Below the pieces are notes generated by a model, which was given only the letters and a program-made list of their open reading frames with translations, was not told the DNA's origin and did no database searches. From Porticoccaceae bacterium (lineage in GTDB: Bacteria; Pseudomonadota; Gammaproteobacteria; Pseudomonadales; Porticoccaceae), in contig PCDB01000007.1 of NCBI GenBank assembly GCA_002591625.1, positions 59,062 through 79,378 of the forward strand: a stretch of DNA of 20,317 nucleotides. The letters are read 5' to 3'. Shown piece after piece: positions 14,090-20,317 of the stretch. Each line of letters starts with the position of its first letter. Positions within the stretch are counted from its first letter, which is position 1. Position numbers and translations under genes: made by a program.

Positions 14090-15097
14090 CTATTTAAGAG
14101 ATTGAATTCCTACTGCGGCTCGCAGTTCCTTCATGAATTCTAGTGAATGATGCCTTGCCCTCTCTGCCCCATCAAGAAGAACTGATTCTATTTGATCAGG
14201 ATTTGCCATTAGCTCATTATAGATTTCTCGGGGTCTTTCTAATTTGCTATTGATAAGTTCAAACAGTAACTGCTTTGCTTCTCCCCAAGCAATGCCGCTG
14301 GAGAATTGATGGCTCATTTCCTGAATTTGTTCACTTGTTGCAAATGCACTCCATAGCTGGAAGACAATCGAGCTTTCCGGATCTTTGGGCACTCCGGGTT
14401 CAAGCAGGTTGGTTTTTATTTTATTAACATGCTTTCTCAGTTGCTTTTCTGACAAAAAAATAGGTATCGTGTTCTTATAACTCTTGCTCATCTTTCGACC
14501 ATCCAAGCCTAGGAGCGTTTCATGATCTTCGTCAATCTGAGCCTCAGGCAATTCAAAGAATGTACCGTAATGATGATTAAACCGCTGCGCAATATCTCGA
14601 GCCATTTCTACGTGCTGCACCTGATCCCGACCCACTGGAATAATTTGAGCATTGAACATTAAGATGTCCGCTGCCATTAATATTGGATAGCTAAAAAGAC
14701 CCATTGTGATCCCGTGATCCGCATCCTCTCCAGTCGCAGAATTATCTTGAACTGCACTTTTATATGCATGGGCTCGGTTCATCAAACCCTTCGCAGTCAT
14801 GCACGTTAATAGCCAAGTCAGCTCAGGAATTTCAGGAATATCTGATTGTCGGTAGAACATAGCCTTGCTTGTGTCAAGCCCGAGTGCCAACCAACATGCA
14901 GCAACTTCTTTGGTTGATTGATGAACCAAACTCTTGTCTTGTGTTTTTATTAATGCATGGTAATCGGCAAGAAAGAAAAATGATTCAATCTGATCGGATT
15001 GACTCGCCTCTACTGCTGGTTTGATCGCACCAATATAGTTGCCGAGATGAGGAGTACCCGTTGTAGTAATCCCTGTTAATACTCTGTTCTTCTTCAT
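14090..15097 (-). CDS. trpS: Tryptophanyl-tRNA synthetase
   Basis: Class Ic enzyme that charges tRNA-Trp. The 335-residue protein has the HIGH-type motif TPHLGN (15-20) and KMSKS (202-206, in [11 protein letters not shown]). [13 protein letters not shown] and [21 protein letters not shown] are diagnostic TrpRS blocks. The insert [16 protein letters not shown] is of the kind seen in Pseudomonas-like gammaproteobacteria. A GGGAAG lies about 11 bases before the ATG. It begins 37 bases after apeB and is probably cotranscribed with it. Confidence 0.97.
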   Translation of the reverse strand: MKKNRVLTGITTTGTPHLGNYIGAIKPAVEASQSDQIESFFFLADYHALIKTQDKSLVHQSTKEVAACWLALGLDTSKAMFYRQSDIPEIPELTWLLTCMTAKGLMNRAHAYKSAVQDNSATGEDADHGITMGLFSYPILMAADILMFNAQIIPVGRDQVQHVEMARDIAQRFNHHYGTFFELPEAQIDEDHETLLGLDGRKMSKSYKNTIPIFLSEKQLRKHVNKIKTNLLEPGVPKDPESSIVFQLWSAFATSEQIQEMSHQFSSGIAWGEAKQLLFELINSKLERPREIYNELMANPDQIESVLLDGAERARHHSLEFMKELRAAVGIQSLK

Positions 15098-15134
15098 GAT
15101 AAGCGTGCTTCCCTGAATCTAACTTCTGCTATAG

Positions 15135-16433
15135 TTACCGGTTTGTGATTGCGAGTGGTTCCTGATAGTCGAAGAATTTAATTAATCCTTTTTCGAGAAA
15201 ATTCGGATCCCTCACGCCAGCGGTCTCTCGGCACGAGTGCATGGCTAGTTGAGGTATACCGACATCAAGCGTGGGAATCCCTAGCCTGGCAGAAACAATT
15301 GGTCCGATAGTGCTGCCGCAACCAATATCACTGCGGGAAACGAAAGTTTGTAAAGGTATACCGGCATCTGAACAAATCTTTTTAAAGATGCTTGATGTGA
15401 TGCTATTAGTTGCATAACGCTGTTTGACGTTTACTTTTATCACTGGGCCTTCATTGATAATAGGTTGATGCCTATCGTCATGCATCGATTTATAGTTGGG
15501 ATGCATTGCATGAGCACTGTCACAAGAAATGAAAAGTGACCGTCTCATTACTCGGTCTCGGATTAAATCATTTCCAACCATTCTTTCAAGAACTGACTCA
15601 AGGAAAGGTCCGTCGGAGCCCGATGACGACACACTTCCAATTTCCTCATGGTCGCTGCAGACCAGAACGCAATTATGTTTCCCATCCGCAGCAGAGATCG
15701 CTTTTGCGGCAACATAACAACTGAGAAGGTTGTCAAGACGGGCTGATACTGGAAATTCGCCATTGATGCCAATATTAGATGCTTTTTGAAAATCATATAA
15801 TGATAGTTCGTAATCCAGAACCTTTTCTCCCATTGATAGAAAGTTCTCTTCCAGAATCTGTCGAAAATTTCGTTTATTTTTTGTTCTCATGAGAATAGGT
15901 GGAATATCGGTTTGCGCATTTACCGAGCGGTTCTTATTTGCATCGCGGTCGAGATGAATGGCTAAACTCGGTATAATAGCCACGGGACGCTTGAAATCAA
16001 TTAACTTTGTCTCCAGTACACCACTACTTTTCTGAAAGATGATTCTGCCAGCGATCGATAAATCTCTATCGAACCATGGGTTAAGTAATGCACCGCCATA
16101 GACTTCAACACCCAATTGCAAATATCCATTTTTTGTTATGTCAGGATTTGGTTTAATCATCAGACAGGGACTATCGGTATGAGCTCCTGCAATTCGTAGG
16201 CCGTGTTTGAGGGGGTCCGAGTGACCCATCACAAATGCAATTAGCGAGGAATCATTGCGGACCACGAAATATCTGCCTCCTTTTTTCAGAATCCATTCTT
16301 CTTCTTCATGGAGCTTTTGATAACCTCCGCTCATCAACAGTTTTGATAACTGCTCCGTTGCATGAAAAGGAGTTGGCGAAAGATCTAAAAAATCTCTGAG
16401 ATCTCTGCTTAATTTATCGTGAGTTTTTTTCAT
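15135..16433 (-). CDS. apeB: M18-family aspartyl aminopeptidase
   Basis: Zinc aminopeptidase that removes N-terminal acidic residues from peptides; cytoplasmic dodecamer in known homologues. The 432 residues carry the M18 metal and catalytic set: His85 (GAHTDSPC), Asp234 (ARLDNLLS), Glu263-Glu264 (SDHEEIGS), Asp305 and His308 (SCDSAHAMHPN), His399 (QLAMHSCRE). The substrate-binding segment SRSDIGCGSTIGP is typical. An AGG lies 9 bases before the ATG, and a good promoter lies directly upstream. It leads the apeB-trpS pair. Confidence 0.95.
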   Translation of the reverse strand: MKKTHDKLSRDLRDFLDLSPTPFHATEQLSKLLMSGGYQKLHEEEEWILKKGGRYFVVRNDSSLIAFVMGHSDPLKHGLRIAGAHTDSPCLMIKPNPDITKNGYLQLGVEVYGGALLNPWFDRDLSIAGRIIFQKSSGVLETKLIDFKRPVAIIPSLAIHLDRDANKNRSVNAQTDIPPILMRTKNKRNFRQILEENFLSMGEKVLDYELSLYDFQKASNIGINGEFPVSARLDNLLSCYVAAKAISAADGKHNCVLVCSDHEEIGSVSSSGSDGPFLESVLERMVGNDLIRDRVMRRSLFISCDSAHAMHPNYKSMHDDRHQPIINEGPVIKVNVKQRYATNSITSSIFKKICSDAGIPLQTFVSRSDIGCGSTIGPIVSARLGIPTLDVGIPQLAMHSCRETAGVRDPNFLEKGLIKFFDYQEPLAITNR

Positions 16434-16450
16434 TAAATTAAACCTAGTTC

Positions 16451-16481
16451 ATTATAGTTTTTTTTTAACTTTGTTCTTCAA
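16451..16481 (-). promoter_or_regulatory. Promoter of apeB-trpS
   Basis: On the reverse strand, TTGAAG (16476-16481) and a perfect TATAAT (16451-16456) are separated by 19 bases, including an A9 run. The spacing is longer than the ideal 17, but the -10 is consensus. It lies 18 bases before the apeB start, so the leader would be short (about 10 bases), with the AGG SD inside it. Confidence 0.5.
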
Positions 16482-16492
16482 CCTGCTTGAGA

Positions 16493-17293
16493 TTACTGAG
16501 AATATGCAACGAAAAACAGCGCTGAGCCCAGCAATATACGATAAATGACGAAGGGTAGCATCCCAATTTTTGTCACAATGAGCATAAAACTTCGAATGCA
16601 AAAGTATGCTGTCACGGCGGAAAAAATTATCCCGATGCCTAATGGTATGAGGTCTATTGAATCGTTCGCTCCCAATTGTGAGCCTTTATACAGGACACTC
16701 ATTGTGATGATTGGAATAGACAATAGGAATGAAAAATGAGCCGCGTCTTCCCTTGAATATCCCAGAGCCAAAGCTGATGTAATGGTTATTCCTGATCTCG
16801 ATGTTCCAGGAATCAGCGCTAGTGCCTGTGACAATCCGATCAGAGCGGTATGATACCAAGTCATCTCTTGAAGAGCCTTATTCTTCGTACCCTTAAAATC
16901 TGCCAAGCCGAGAATCAAACCGAAAAATATGGTTGTTGAGGCCAAGACTAAAATACCTCGGAGATTTTGTTCAATAGCTGAAGCAAAAGCCCAGCCGCAG
17001 ATGGCCGCAGGGAAAGATGCCAGTATTAGTTGCCATGCCAGCTTGGTGTCCTCAGAAGTGCTGCCAGTTGACATGGTTTTGAACCATGCTGCAATCAGTT
17101 TCTTGAGTTCTTTCCGCAGGTAAAAAATTACTGCAATCAAAGAGCCACCGTGAACAGCTACATCGAATGCTAAAGTTTGATCGTCCCAACCAAGTATTTG
17201 AGTCGGCAACAGCAGATGTCCAGAACTAGATACTGGCAAGAACTCCGTGACTCCTTGAATGATGGCCAGCAGAGCGGCTTGATAGTTATCCAA
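16493..17293 (-). CDS. uppP: Undecaprenyl-diphosphatase UppP (BacA)
   Basis: Recycles the lipid carrier for peptidoglycan and other envelope polymers by removing a phosphate from undecaprenyl diphosphate, in the inner membrane. The 266 residues are mostly hydrophobic with several membrane segments. The signature (E/Q)xxxE is Q13-GVT-E17, followed by FLPVSSSGH (to His26), and the second motif is PGTSRSGIT with Arg165. The start is TTG at 17293: an in-frame TAA lies three codons upstream, no earlier start exists, and starting later would remove the first membrane segment. AGG lies 10 bases upstream, within the 11 bases after the tsaB stop, so the two genes are likely coupled. Confidence 0.96.
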   Translation of the reverse strand: MDNYQAALLAIIQGVTEFLPVSSSGHLLLPTQILGWDDQTLAFDVAVHGGSLIAVIFYLRKELKKLIAAWFKTMSTGSTSEDTKLAWQLILASFPAAICGWAFASAIEQNLRGILVLASTTIFFGLILGLADFKGTKNKALQEMTWYHTALIGLSQALALIPGTSRSGITITSALALGYSREDAAHFSFLLSIPIITMSVLYKGSQLGANDSIDLIPLGIGIIFSAVTAYFCIRSFMLIVTKIGMLPFVIYRILLGSALFFVAYSQ

Positions 17294-17304
17294 TTGAAAT
17301 TAAC

Positions 17305-17988
17305 CTATTTTTTTGTCCATGCTTCCGGTCCACGCAAATAGACTAGGTCTAAGTCACTTATGGCTGAAAGGAGGTTTCTTTTTTCATATTCATTTGCTAA
17401 TTCGCAAATATCGATGGCACTTGGATATAGATCTATGACATTCCAGTGTTTTAACTTTCTTTCAGGAAAAAGTTTTGTTCCTTCCCCGACCACTGCAATT
17501 GGGTTTTGAGTTTTCGCTAGGTCTCTCGCATCTTCTTTGCTCATCAGGCAATCGTTGATTTCCCTGACGAATCGGCTTCCGCGCCAACGGTATCCTCCAA
17601 TTGCAAATTGTCCCATTCGGGCATCAATTGCTGTGATCAGTAATTGATCTTCCCGAAGATCATTTGTACGTTTATAAGTCGCTGCCAGCACCTCAAGGGT
17701 TGACAATCCACAAACCGGGAGATCTAGTGCAAAAGCTAAACCTTGGATTATAGAAAACCCGATCCTCAGTCCGGTAAAGGAACCCGGGCCTAACGTTACT
17801 CCAAGACTTTTAACGTCATCAATGCTGGCACGTGCCTCCCGCAAAACATTGTCAATCATCTGGAGGGCTTTTTGACTGCTCGATTTCTCATTTTCGGAGC
17901 ACAAGGTGTAGATTTTTTCGTTAGCACGAAATGCGACGGAACATGGTTTTGTTGCCGTTTCAATCGCTAGCATAAATGACAATTTCAT
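17305..17988 (-). CDS. tsaB: tRNA threonylcarbamoyladenosine protein TsaB
   Basis: Partner and platform of TsaD in the synthesis of t6A37 in tRNAs that read ANN codons; an ASKHA-fold protein without catalysis of its own. The 227 residues contain MLAIETATKPCSVAF at the start and LGVTLGPGSFTGLRIG near 62-77, the TsaB signature. The C-terminal half is short, as in TsaB and unlike TsaD. The SD AAGGAG touches the annotated ATG at 17988 with no spacer, whereas codon 3, a TTG, stands 6 bases from it. The real start may therefore be that TTG (17982, 225 residues), which also matches the short N-terminus of known TsaB. uppP follows after 11 bases. Confidence 0.94.
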   Translation of the reverse strand: MKLSFMLAIETATKPCSVAFRANEKIYTLCSENEKSSSQKALQMIDNVLREARASIDDVKSLGVTLGPGSFTGLRIGFSIIQGLAFALDLPVCGLSTLEVLAATYKRTNDLREDQLLITAIDARMGQFAIGGYRWRGSRFVREINDCLMSKEDARDLAKTQNPIAVVGEGTKLFPERKLKHWNVIDLYPSAIDICELANEYEKRNLLSAISDLDLVYLRGPEAWTKK

Positions 17989-18005
17989 CTCCTTTAAAAT
18001 TTGAA

Positions 18006-18033
18006 CGGTAACTGTTTTAAGATAGAGTTACTG
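18006..18033 (-). other. Hairpin in the adk-tsaB gap
   Basis: CGGTAACT (18006-18013) and AGTTACTG (18026-18033) form an 8-pair stem with one G-T pair and a 12-base loop. On the reverse strand it sits 17 bases before the tsaB start, just upstream of its SD. No strong T-run follows. It could trim adk readthrough or influence tsaB translation. Confidence 0.35.
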
Positions 18034-18093
18034 AAAACTTGTGACCGCATAATCACTTTCGGTAGAGGTCATTTTCATGATCGCGCATTAATT

Positions 18094-18136
18094 GAGAGAA
18101 TCAATCGGATGACTCTAACGCATCCAAGATTCTCTC
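18094..18136 (-). terminator. Long interrupted hairpin over the adk stop codon
   Basis: GAGAGAATC (18094-18102) pairs perfectly with GATTCTCTC (18128-18136), and inside it GGATG (18107-18111) pairs with CATCC (18121-18125): 14 base pairs around a small internal loop and a 9-base terminal loop. The adk stop (18101-18103) is in the distal arm. No T-run follows, so it may be a 3' stabiliser or attenuator rather than an intrinsic terminator. Confidence 0.45.
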
Positions 18137-18760
18137 TTGCACCTCGGAAAGATGCCCGAGCCCATCTACTCGATAAAGTTTTGGAAGACCGCTCCTTTCA
18201 TTGAGTTGCTGGTAAAATTGTATTAATGGTTTTGTTTGTTGATGGTATATATCTAATCGATTTCGCACAGTCTCTTCTTGATCATCTTCACGTTGGATAA
18301 GTTCCTCTCCTGTCTCATTGTCCAAACCGGCGTTTTGTGGAGGATTGTGCAAAACATGATAGGTGCGGCCCGAGCTTTTATGTACCCTTCGACCGCTCAG
18401 CCTCGCAACAATCTCTCCATCACTCACGGCGATTTCAATAACGAGATCAAGACAGATCCCTGCGTCATTAATCGCTTGAGCTTGAGGAATAGTTCGAGGA
18501 AAACCATCAAATAAGAAACCATTCTCACAGTCGTCTTGCGAGATACGTTCCTTGACTAAAGCAATAATTATTTCATCCGGAACTAAGGCACCAGATGACA
18601 CAATTTTTTTAACTTTCACACCCAGCGCTGTCCCTTCTTTAATGGCCTCTCTGAGCATATCCCCAGTAGAAATTTGAGGGATTCTAAGGTGCTCGGTCAC
18701 GAATTGTGCCTGTGTGCCTTTGCCTGCGCCCGGAGGGCCTAATAAGATCATCTTCATCAT
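18101..18760 (-). CDS. adk: Adenylate kinase
   Basis: Interconverts ATP+AMP and 2 ADP. The 219-residue long-type enzyme has the P-loop GPPGAGKGT (8-16), DGFPRT (85-90) with the AMP-binding Arg, and a LID of about 125-162 with [13 protein letters not shown] and LIQREDD. The LID has no cysteines, so no zinc site, as usual in Gram-negatives. Three ATGs lie at codons 1, 2 and 4. GGAG is 3, 6 and 12 bases from them, so codon 2 (18757, MKMILLG) may be the real start. The last codons and the stop lie in a long hairpin. tsaB follows after 112 bases. Confidence 0.97.
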   Translation of the reverse strand: MMKMILLGPPGAGKGTQAQFVTEHLRIPQISTGDMLREAIKEGTALGVKVKKIVSSGALVPDEIIIALVKERISQDDCENGFLFDGFPRTIPQAQAINDAGICLDLVIEIAVSDGEIVARLSGRRVHKSSGRTYHVLHNPPQNAGLDNETGEELIQREDDQEETVRNRLDIYHQQTKPLIQFYQQLNERSGLPKLYRVDGLGHLSEVQERILDALESSD

Positions 18761-18801
18761 CTACTCCATCCTAACTAACTTATTAGTTTCAAAAATTATT
18801 G

Positions 18802-18830
18802 ATTTTGGCGTGTGACTAAACGAGTATCAA
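18802..18830 (-). promoter_or_regulatory. Candidate promoter of adk
   Basis: On the reverse strand, TTGATA (18825-18830) and CAAAAT (18802-18807) are separated by exactly 17 bases and match consensus at five and four of six positions. It lies 41 bases upstream of the adk start in the 196-base gap after mazG, which otherwise shows no gene. Confidence 0.4.
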
Positions 18831-18956
18831 ATTTACCTATCGTTTCTTGGAGAGATACAAAACCATTTATATTTAATCGCGACACCTTTACATTGAACAA
18901 AAATAGCACAAAACTGGCCCCATTCTGAATAAATTCGATAATTAAAAAATCTACAG

Positions 18957-19763
18957 TCACTCCTGGGATTTAATCATCAGCCACATTTTATCCATCTCAT
19001 TTTGGGACAGTTTTGTAATGTCATTTTGGGGAGCCAATTTTTCTATGGAATTAAGTCGCACTGTGAATTTCTGATTAGCTTTTCTCAAAGCACTCTCCGG
19101 ATCTATTTGCAGATGTCGAGAAAGGTTTATAATAGTAAACATTAAATCTCCCAATTCATCCTCTAGATTGCAGCTATTTTCCAATTCGATTTCTTGCTCG
19201 AGTTCGCTCAATTCCTCATACACTTTGTTTAGCACATCACCGCTAGATTCCCAGTCAAAACCAATATTCGATGCCCTCTTTTGTAGTTTCATAGCCCGTT
19301 TGTTTGCGGGTAACGCATTAGGTATATCATCCAGAAAACCAGTCTTACCTTTTTGTTTGCGTTCATTCTTTTTTATTTCTTCCCAACTATCGACAATGTC
19401 ACTCGAACTGACAGTAATCTTGTCTTTACCTTTAGATATTAATGATCCATCCGGAAAGACATGTGGATGTCTTCTTAACAGTTTGCCAGTTAATGAATTG
19501 ATTACATCATCTAGAGTAAAATATTTATCCTCCTCAGCTAGACGACACAAAAATATGATCTGAAAAAGCAGGTCGCCCAACTCATTCTGAAGATTAATAA
19601 AATTCAAATTTTCAACGGCATCGATGACTTCGTATACTTCCTCAAGGGTGTGAGAAATGATGCTATGGTATGTCTGTTTTTGATCCCAAGGGCACCCAAA
19701 ATCGGGATCTCTCAGTCTAGTCATTAGGTAACGCAGGTCTTCGAGAGAATATTTTTCTTTCAT
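18957..19763 (-). CDS. mazG: Nucleoside triphosphate pyrophosphohydrolase MazG
   Basis: Hydrolyses NTPs and dNTPs to monophosphates and pyrophosphate, cleaning the pool and affecting the stringent response. The 268 residues hold two MazG repeats. The first has CPWDQKQT and EEVYE (Glu41, Glu42, Glu45) with ELGDLLFQ (Glu61, Asp64). The second has NIGFDW and EELSE (Glu183, Glu184, Glu187) with DELGDLMFT (Glu203, Asp206). Length equals the E. coli enzyme (263). In E. coli it follows relA; here it sits between rsgA (29 bases upstream) and adk. Confidence 0.97.
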   Translation of the reverse strand: MKEKYSLEDLRYLMTRLRDPDFGCPWDQKQTYHSIISHTLEEVYEVIDAVENLNFINLQNELGDLLFQIIFLCRLAEEDKYFTLDDVINSLTGKLLRRHPHVFPDGSLISKGKDKITVSSSDIVDSWEEIKKNERKQKGKTGFLDDIPNALPANKRAMKLQKRASNIGFDWESSGDVLNKVYEELSELEQEIELENSCNLEDELGDLMFTIINLSRHLQIDPESALRKANQKFTVRLNSIEKLAPQNDITKLSQNEMDKMWLMIKSQE

Positions 19764-19792
19764 AATTCCGAGGCCTCTAATTGGAGACGACT

Positions 19793-20317
19793 TTAGCGCT
19801 GGGCCTTCATATCTTGAAGGCTATCCATGATCTTATGGTAACTTTCCAAACGTTTACTAATAATTAAATCTTCCCTAACGGCCCTAAGCAGTGCGCAACT
19901 TGCTTCATTTTTATGTGTGCAATCTCGAAATTTGCAGTGGCCCAAGAATGGCTGAAAGTCGATAAAATTCTCAATGATATTCTGTTTATCTAAATGATTT
20001 AGTGAAAAATCTCGGATTCCGGGAGAATCAATCAATTTGCCTCCGGACTTCAATCGGTAGAGTCGTGACGCAGCGGTCGTATGCGCTCCTTGGTCGGTTT
20101 TAGAAGTGAGTGCGCTAACGGATCTATTTGCAGATGGCATTAGATAATTGAGTAATGATGTCTTGCCCACTCCAGATTGACCGGAGAATATAACCATGCG
20201 GTTGGACAAATACTCTTCGAGCATGGGCATTCCCTCTCCTGTTTTCGCGGATACTCTGATGATCCGATAGCCGATACTCTGGTAATTTTTCGCGAGCACC
20301 TGAATCTCTGAAGCGTG
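19793..20317 (-). CDS. rsgA: Ribosome small-subunit GTPase RsgA, C-terminal part (5' end beyond window)
   Basis: Late 30S assembly factor that checks the decoding centre. The frame stays open to the window edge, so the gene is cut; the N-terminal OB fold and the G4 motif are outside. A GTG at 20299 is internal, not a start. The circularly permuted GTPase order is seen: G5 SAKTGEG comes first, then G1 SGQSGVGKTS, G2 around DQGAHTT, and G3 DSPGIRDF. The C-terminal zinc motif is complete: C-x4-C-x-H-x5-C in GHCKFRDCTHKNEASC. The gene leads the mazG side with a gap of 29 bases. In E. coli it neighbours psd and orn; here psd is elsewhere in the window. Confidence 0.95.
   Translation of the reverse strand, partial: HASEIQVLAKNYQSIGYRIIRVSAKTGEGMPMLEEYLSNRMVIFSGQSGVGKTSLLNYLMPSANRSVSALTSKTDQGAHTTAASRLYRLKSGGKLIDSPGIRDFSLNHLDKQNIIENFIDFQPFLGHCKFRDCTHKNEASCALLRAVREDLIISKRLESYHKIMDSLQDMKAQR

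Noticed and set aside
1..20317. Search for CRISPR repeats, tRNA or rRNA genes, transposases, toxin-antitoxin pairs or defence genes
   Set aside because: None seen on either strand by reading; the window is core metabolism with normal gene spacing.

Overview
The window reads as a chromosomal core region of a gammaproteobacterium. It is moderately AT-rich by eye. The predicted proteins resemble the Pseudomonas/Cellvibrio/marine-oligotroph side of the class: a Pseudomonas-like ATP-dependent PEP carboxykinase, a TrpRS with the DADHGI-type insert, and an adk-tsaB neighbourhood. I see no tRNA or rRNA gene, CRISPR array, insertion sequence, phage gene or defence gene. Both ends cut a gene: rnc on the left and rsgA on the right.

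Layout from left to right. (1) A tight forward operon runs 3' rnc, era, recO, acpS, psd (1-3266): RNA processing and ribosome assembly, recombination repair, ACP activation, phosphatidylethanolamine synthesis. (2) Convergent to it is the reverse block aroK-aroB-hemE (6124-3274): shikimate pathway and haem. (3) mrcA (PBP1A, 6331-8868) diverges from aroK and converges on cysQ (9705-8884). (4) yrfG, hslR and pckA read forward (9814-12760). They recall the enterobacterial mrcA-nudE-yrfG-hslR-hslO-pckA neighbourhood with genes missing. (5) A 565-base gene-poor stretch (12761-13325) separates pckA from a long reverse block. (6) The reverse block (20317 to 13326) reads rsgA, mazG, adk, tsaB, uppP, apeB, trpS and a lipoprotein pseudoazurin. 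It covers ribosome maturation, nucleotide sanitation, adenylate balance, t6A tRNA modification, undecaprenyl-phosphate recycling, peptide turnover, Trp-tRNA charging and probable periplasmic electron transfer.

Most of this is ordinary housekeeping. The points worth a second look are three apparent gene losses against well-known synteny: pilMNOPQ between mrcA and aroK, pdxJ between recO and acpS, and hslO between hslR and pckA. Others are a membrane-anchored pseudoazurin with a long, possibly cytochrome-c5-like linker, a 14-bp interrupted hairpin built over the adk stop codon, a consensus -10 box lying directly on the annotated mrcA start, several start-codon choices decided by Shine-Dalgarno spacing, and the gene-poor stretch with dyads and one small candidate ORF. 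I did not find a convincing undescribed multi-gene system.
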